Shown here one piece after another: positions 63,637 through 64,000 of a stretch of DNA of 64,000 bases (the first letter of the stretch is position 1; every line of letters starts with the position of its first letter). The position numbers and the translations under genes were made by a program. The notes beneath the pieces are model-generated. The model was not told the DNA's origin. It saw nothing but the letters and a program-made list of their open reading frames with translations, and did not search any database. The DNA lies in NCBI GenBank assembly GCA_004195025.1, contig SGBB01000007.1, positions 26,412 through 90,411 of the forward strand. The letters run 5' to 3'. Source of the stretch: Candidatus Acidulidesulfobacter diazotrophicus. GTDB taxonomy: Bacteria; SZUA-79; Acidulodesulfobacterales; Acidulodesulfobacteraceae.

Positions 63637-64000
63637 ATGTTTATAAAAATATCAAGCAAAAATAATATAAAGTATGCTTCTATCGTTTCTTCTTATAGAG
63701 AAAACGGTATAACTAAGCATAAACAGATATTAAATCTCGGAAGGCTGGATTTAATTGAAAACAACCCTTCTTTTTACAGATTAGGCGTTAAATTTATAGA
63801 ACTTGCAAAGAAAAAAAAGATTATGGATTTAGAAAATATCTCCGAAGCCGATATTCTAAACTACGGCTTTGTCGCATACAAAAAACTCTGGGAATCTTTC
63901 GGTATTGATTCTATCCTTAACTCTGAAGACATAAAAGGCAATATAGATTATTCTTTAAACGATACATGTTTTTTAATGAGCCTTACTCATTTATTGGATC
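63637..64000 (+). CDS. IS1634-family transposase, 3' end outside the window
   Basis: The frame begins MFIKISSKNNIKYASIVSSY, then RENGITKHKQILNLGRLDLI, the N-terminal pattern of IS1634-type (IS4 group) transposases, whose first strand and LGxLD motif are alike. The frame stays open to the window end (121 codons), so the catalytic DDE part is not seen. The start lies behind a strong promoter, with no ribosome binding site. The element's left inverted repeat could not be identified in 63428-63636. Confidence 0.8.
   Translation, partial: MFIKISSKNNIKYASIVSSYRENGITKHKQILNLGRLDLIENNPSFYRLGVKFIELAKKKKIMDLENISEADILNYGFVAYKKLWESFGIDSILNSEDIKGNIDYSLNDTCFLMSLTHLLD

Overview
The window is strongly AT-rich DNA carrying an almost continuous flagellar and chemotaxis gene cluster. 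FlgH (with a lipobox) and FlgI make the L and P rings, so the cell is Gram-negative with an outer membrane. A sigma-54 activator, sigma-54-type promoters, a FliA sigma factor, FlhF/FlhG, a CsrA-FliW pair, many c-di-GMP proteins and menaquinone synthesis by the futalosine route (MqnC) fit a Desulfobacterota-like (former Deltaproteobacteria) or related lineage. I cannot place it more precisely without searches.

Layout. 1-1192: 3' part of a sigma-54-dependent activator. 1443-2196: a MntA/HepT nucleotidyltransferase-HEPN pair whose HEPN partner has lost its catalytic histidine. 2405-8549: flgD, flgE, fliK, fliJ and a motE-like gene, interrupted by two copies of a small non-coding mobile element. 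8862-22923: fliL, fliM, fliN, fliO, fliP, fliQ, fliR, flhB, flhA, flhF, flhG, fliA and a HEAT-repeat gene. 23093-30880: cheR, a response regulator, cheY, cheA, cheB, cheW, a ParA-type ATPase and a second CheW-domain protein. 30909-32361: a small acidic protein, a second FliK-like protein and a stand-alone FlhB C-terminal domain. 32386-33117 (minus): PilZ protein. 33393-43763: flgF, flgG, flgA, flgH, flgI, flgM, a FlgN-like gene, flgK, flgL, csrA, fliW. 43785-46148 (minus): GGDEF, HDOD and small-domain genes. 46513-47931: a coiled-coil protein and a second PilZ protein. 48100-49837 (minus): motB and motA. 50186-53411: flgJ with a lytic transglycosylase domain, an S49 peptidase and fliI. 53659-63427: mqnC, dksA, glgA, an HD-GYP response regulator, a large hybrid kinase, a response regulator, a YbgC thioesterase and a DnaJ-like protein. 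63637-64000: start of an IS1634-type transposase.

How it works together. The export gate (FliP/Q/R, FlhA/B), ATPase (FliI/J), switch (FliM/N), hook (FlgD/E/K, FliK), distal rod and rings (FlgF/G/H/I/A), stator (MotA/B, FliL, MotE) and chemosensory core (CheA/W/Y/R/B) are all here. fliF, fliG, fliE, fliH, flgB, flgC, fliC, fliD, fliS and any receptor gene are absent and must lie elsewhere. Near-consensus -24/-12 elements precede flgD, fliL and flgF, which fits the activator at the left edge. FliA/FlgM and CsrA/FliW give the later checkpoints. Two PilZ proteins, one HD-GYP and two GGDEF-domain proteins tie the cluster to c-di-GMP.

The most unusual signals are: (1) a MITE-like element with terminal inverted repeats and a 6-bp target duplication, plus degraded relatives; (2) a recurring pattern of direct duplications with a 67-77 bp period at gene boundaries; (3) the His-less HepT; (4) a tandem duplication of the N-terminal tryptophan motif in FliN; (5) a second FliK/FlhB-C pair; and (6) a hybrid kinase with a Rossmann-like N-terminal domain and a degenerate GGDEF domain.
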